9,143 nucleotides of DNA from NCBI GenBank assembly GCA_002394685.1, contig DGUP01000034.1, positions 26,592 to 35,734 of the forward strand, in the 5' to 3' direction. The translations under genes were made by a program, and so were the position numbers. The notes beneath the pieces are model-generated. The model was not told the DNA's origin and ran no database searches. It saw only the letters and a list, made by a program, of their open reading frames with translations. Below are positions 6,923 through 9,143 of this stretch, piece by piece. Source of the stretch: Treponema sp. UBA4307. GTDB lineage: Bacteria > Spirochaetota > Spirochaetia > Treponematales > Treponemataceae. Numbering within the stretch: the first letter of the stretch is position 1; every line of letters starts with the position of its first letter.

Positions 6923-7793
6923 TATTCCTGAAAAAAATCCGGAAAGAATAAAAATTCTGGAGCGTATTGATGAATACGAAAGAAAGGGCTTGTGGACAAT
7001 GGACGTTCAGGACGATCCTCCTACAAGACCTCTGGAGCCTGGTGAATGCGATTATCTGAGAAAAAAGCTCATTAACAAAATCAAGACAAGAGTAACTTTT
7101 AAAAAGGTTCTCCAGATGATTGAGCAGCTTTCAGATGCTCATCAGTTTATTTTGAAAGGTGCAGTGGGAGATGAAAAACTTGCCCAGTTTAAGAAACAGG
7201 GAGCAATTGTAACTTGTAATCATTTTAATGCGGCAGATTCCTTTGCACTGGACATTGTATTTGACAGATATCTTGGCAGATGCAGCAAAAATCCTCTCCG
7301 TATGACTCCGGGAAGAAAATTTCTCTGGAGAGTTATTCGGGAAGGAAACTATACATCAAATCCTGGAATCTATACTCCTCTTTTTCAGAACTGCAATACC
7401 TTACCTCTGGCATCCAGTTTTGCCGTTATGAAGGAATTTATGCATGCTCTGAAAACAGTACTTAAAAGGGGAGAAAAGGTTATTGTTTATGCAGAACAGG
7501 GAATGTGGGTTAACTACAGGAAACCTCGTCCTCTTACACCAGGGGCTTTCCGTTTTGCAGCAGAAAACAATGTTCCTGTCATTCCGGTTTTCATCACCAT
7601 GAAGGATTCTGAATTTTTTGATGGTGACGGATTCCCTGTGCAGGAGTACACTGTTCATGTACTGGAACCAATCTATGCCGATAAGTCCAAGTCTCTTAAA
7701 GAAAATGTTGAAGAGATGAAAGAAAATAACTATCAGCAGTGGAAGAAGTGCTATGAAGATACTTATGGCATTCCTCTCACTTACTTAAAATAG
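6903..7793 (+). CDS. PlsC/LPLAT-family acyltransferase (HX4D type)
   Basis: Proteins of this family transfer a fatty acyl chain from acyl-ACP or acyl-CoA to lysophospholipids, glycerol phosphate or other acceptors at the inner membrane. The 296-aa product carries the catalytic NHxxxxD motif (H107, D112 in NHFNAAD), TLPLASS at 166-172 in the block II area, a variant block III at 197-202 (AEQGMW, where FPEGTR is usual) keeping Glu198 and Gly200, and block IV PVIPVF at 225-230. No clear transmembrane helix is seen. About 85 residues precede the catalytic region, including DDPPTRPLEPGECDYLRKK at 37-55, and could help binding. ATG 6903 lies within the last 20 bases of the GT8 gene, with AGG seven bases upstream. 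The changed block III makes a substrate other than plain lysophosphatidate possible. Confidence 0.85.
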   Translation: MAAETNNIPEKNPERIKILERIDEYERKGLWTMDVQDDPPTRPLEPGECDYLRKKLINKIKTRVTFKKVLQMIEQLSDAHQFILKGAVGDEKLAQFKKQGAIVTCNHFNAADSFALDIVFDRYLGRCSKNPLRMTPGRKFLWRVIREGNYTSNPGIYTPLFQNCNTLPLASSFAVMKEFMHALKTVLKRGEKVIVYAEQGMWVNYRKPRPLTPGAFRFAAENNVPVIPVFITMKDSEFFDGDGFPVQEYTVHVLEPIYADKSKSLKENVEEMKENNYQQWKKCYEDTYGIPLTYLK

Positions 7794-7836
7794 TACTTGT
7801 TCCGGAAAACAATAAAACTATACGGAAAAAGCAATC

Positions 7837-8619
7837 ATGGAAAACAAAATAATTTATTATTCAGATGAACTGAACGATGAATTTGCAGGGGATTCAATTC
7901 AGCCTAGAAAAATTGATGAATCTTATGACTACGGAAATGCTTCTTTTGGCTGGACCATGAAAAGCTTTTTCTGGTACAGAATTGTGGCTCTTCCCCTGGC
8001 AAAGCTTTATCTCAGCCTTAAGTGGCATCATAAAATCGTAAACAAAAAGGTTTTGCGTCCTTACAGAAAAACCGCTTATTTTACTTTTGCAAATCACACT
8101 CACTTTATTGCCGATGCACTTGTTCCAACCCTTTTAAATTTTCCAAAAAAGGTTTTTGTAATTGTTCATCCTAATAATGTGAGCATGCCCCTTCTGGGAA
8201 AAATAACTCCATACCTTGGAGCCCTTCCTCTTCCAGATAATATTCCTGCTACCAGAAATTTTATGGATACAATAAAGTTAAGGGTTCAGCAGAAGAAAGT
8301 AATTCATATTTATCCTGAAGCACATATCTGGCCTTTTTATACAAAAATCAGGCCTTTTCTGGATATGTCATTCAGGTATCCGGTTCAGTATAAGGCTCCC
8401 ACTTTCTGTTATACAGACACTTATCAGAAAAGGCGTTTTTCCAGCACTCCAAGACTGGTAACTTATATAGACGGACCTTTTTTTCCGCCGGAAGATTTAT
8501 CTGCAAAAGAACAGCGCAAGTGGCTCAGGGACCGCTGTTATGCGGCCATGTGTGAGAGGGCAAAAAACAATAATGTAGAAATGATAAAATATATTAAGAA
8601 GGAGAATGGAAATGATTAA
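7837..8619 (+). CDS. Divergent PlsC-like acyltransferase (HX5D type)
   Basis: The 260-aa protein looks like a second, distant acyltransferase. ANHTHFIADAL at 85-95 occupies the NHX4D position, but H87 and D93 are separated by five residues; H89-X3-D93 is the other pairing. GALPLPDN at 128-135 parallels TLPLASS of the preceding protein, and IYPEAHIWPFYTKIRPF at 158-174, with E161, H163 and R172, occupies the block III position. Residues about 43-62 form a hydrophobic, aromatic segment that may dip into the membrane. It lies 43 bp after the first acyltransferase (weak site GGAAAA at 7824) and its last 8 bases overlap the next GT8 gene. Membership in the LPLAT superfamily is likely from motif order; acyl donor and acceptor are unknown, and reduced or altered chemistry is possible. 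Confidence 0.75.
   Translation: MENKIIYYSDELNDEFAGDSIQPRKIDESYDYGNASFGWTMKSFFWYRIVALPLAKLYLSLKWHHKIVNKKVLRPYRKTAYFTFANHTHFIADALVPTLLNFPKKVFVIVHPNNVSMPLLGKITPYLGALPLPDNIPATRNFMDTIKLRVQQKKVIHIYPEAHIWPFYTKIRPFLDMSFRYPVQYKAPTFCYTDTYQKRRFSSTPRLVTYIDGPFFPPEDLSAKEQRKWLRDRCYAAMCERAKNNNVEMIKYIKKENGND
8599..8604 (+). promoter_or_regulatory. Internal ribosome site fixing the second GT8 start
   Basis: AAGGAG lies inside the last codons of the acyltransferase gene, seven bases before ATG 8612. The alternative in-frame ATG 8606 is only one base away from the motif, too close for initiation. This picks 8612 and implies translational coupling of the two genes. Confidence 0.75.
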
Positions 8620-9143
8620 CATTTTATTTTGCGGAAACGATAAAGTCTTTGATGGAGTTTTACTTACAAGCCTTTCTATTCTTGAAAGAACAAAGACCAG
8701 TGAACCATTTACATTCTATATTTTTACAATGGATGTAAGTCATCTTGACCCTCGCTATCTTGCCATGACAGATGAACAGGCAGGTCAGCTGGAAAAAGTA
8801 GTAAAACAGTATAACAAAGAAAACAGAGTAATTAAGATCGATGTAAGAAATCTTTATGATCAGGAATTTGCTGCAAGTCCAAATGAACAGTGCTATTGTT
8901 CTCCATACACTTTGCTCAGACTTTTTGCAGACAAGGTAGAAAGCATTCCTGAAAAGCTTCTTTATCTTGATGCAGACTTAATGTTCAATGATGATATCAC
9001 TAAGCTCTGGAATATTGATGTTTCAAAGGTAGAATACGCTGCTGCCAGAGACCACTACGGTAAAATAATTCTTTTCTTTAACAGAAAGTTCATAAACGCA
9101 GGAGTAATCCTCTTTAATATGACTGAATGTAAAAAGAATAATT
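8612..9143 (+). CDS. Glycosyltransferase family 8, 3' end cut by window
   Basis: The first 177 codons are visible and open to the window edge. The start INILFCGNDKVFDGVLLTSL is the GT8 N-terminal nucleotide-sugar strand and helix. YCSPYTLLRLFAD (95-107) is the usual acceptor-side helix, and the DxD metal motif is D120-D122 in LLYLDADLMFNDD. FINAGVILFN at 160-169 matches the family's G-A-G/N-x-G element. DQD and the C-terminal HxxxxKPW element would lie beyond the window. The start lies 8 bp inside the upstream acyltransferase gene. It is clearly different in sequence from the first GT8 (5867-6922), so it is not a recent duplicate and likely adds a different sugar or linkage. The family call is firm; the specificity is open. 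Confidence 0.88.
   Translation, partial: MINILFCGNDKVFDGVLLTSLSILERTKTSEPFTFYIFTMDVSHLDPRYLAMTDEQAGQLEKVVKQYNKENRVIKIDVRNLYDQEFAASPNEQCYCSPYTLLRLFADKVESIPEKLLYLDADLMFNDDITKLWNIDVSKVEYAAARDHYGKIILFFNRKFINAGVILFNMTECKKNN

Overview
All genes in this window lie on the + strand. The DNA is moderately AT-rich (about 40% GC by eye, not computed). The gene content suggests a host-associated Treponema-like spirochaete. The support is a large exported protein with a loose, spirochaete-type lipobox and a BspA/TpLRR-like leucine-rich segment, a small secreted peptidoglycan-binding-domain protein, and GT8 glycosyltransferases mixed with PlsC-type acyltransferases. I infer this from gene style; no rRNA or other diagnostic marker is present.

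Layout. (1) Positions 1-192 hold the terminator of an unseen upstream gene and a probable promoter with an inverted repeat. (2) 193-2008 is a metabolic pair: aroA (EPSP synthase, shikimate pathway) and ridA (enamine/imine deaminase), 46 bp apart. (3) 2151-5722 is a cell-envelope pair: a 942-aa putative lipoprotein (N-terminal leucine-rich repeats, an Asp-rich calcium-type loop, then predicted beta-solenoid) and, 32 bp later, a secreted peptidoglycan-binding-domain protein. (4) 5867-9143 is a tight block: GT8 glycosyltransferase, acyltransferase, second divergent acyltransferase, second GT8 glycosyltransferase (cut by the window end). Two of its junctions overlap (20 and 8 bp) and one is 43 bp apart, so the block probably forms one transcript.

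How the genes may work together. aroA and ridA are housekeeping. The envelope pair may place a large surface protein beside a wall-binding partner. The GT8/PlsC/PlsC/GT8 block looks like a small pathway that both acylates and glycosylates one acceptor. A membrane glycolipid is the simplest reading, because Treponema species are generally reported to lack classical LPS and carry other glycolipids. This is the best candidate for an undescribed system here, but substrates cannot be read from the sequence.

Fine-scale points worth checking: a 9-T tract in the lipoprotein signal-peptide codons and an 8-T tract near the start of the first GT8 gene (possible slippage sites), a start codon for the lipoprotein better placed at ATG 2151 than at upstream TTG 2139, a tyrosine where EPSP synthases usually have a conserved arginine, and an acyltransferase whose His and Asp are five residues apart (HX5D) instead of the usual four. 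I found no tRNA, rRNA, CRISPR array, insertion sequence or integrase. No stretch longer than 300 bases is without a gene.
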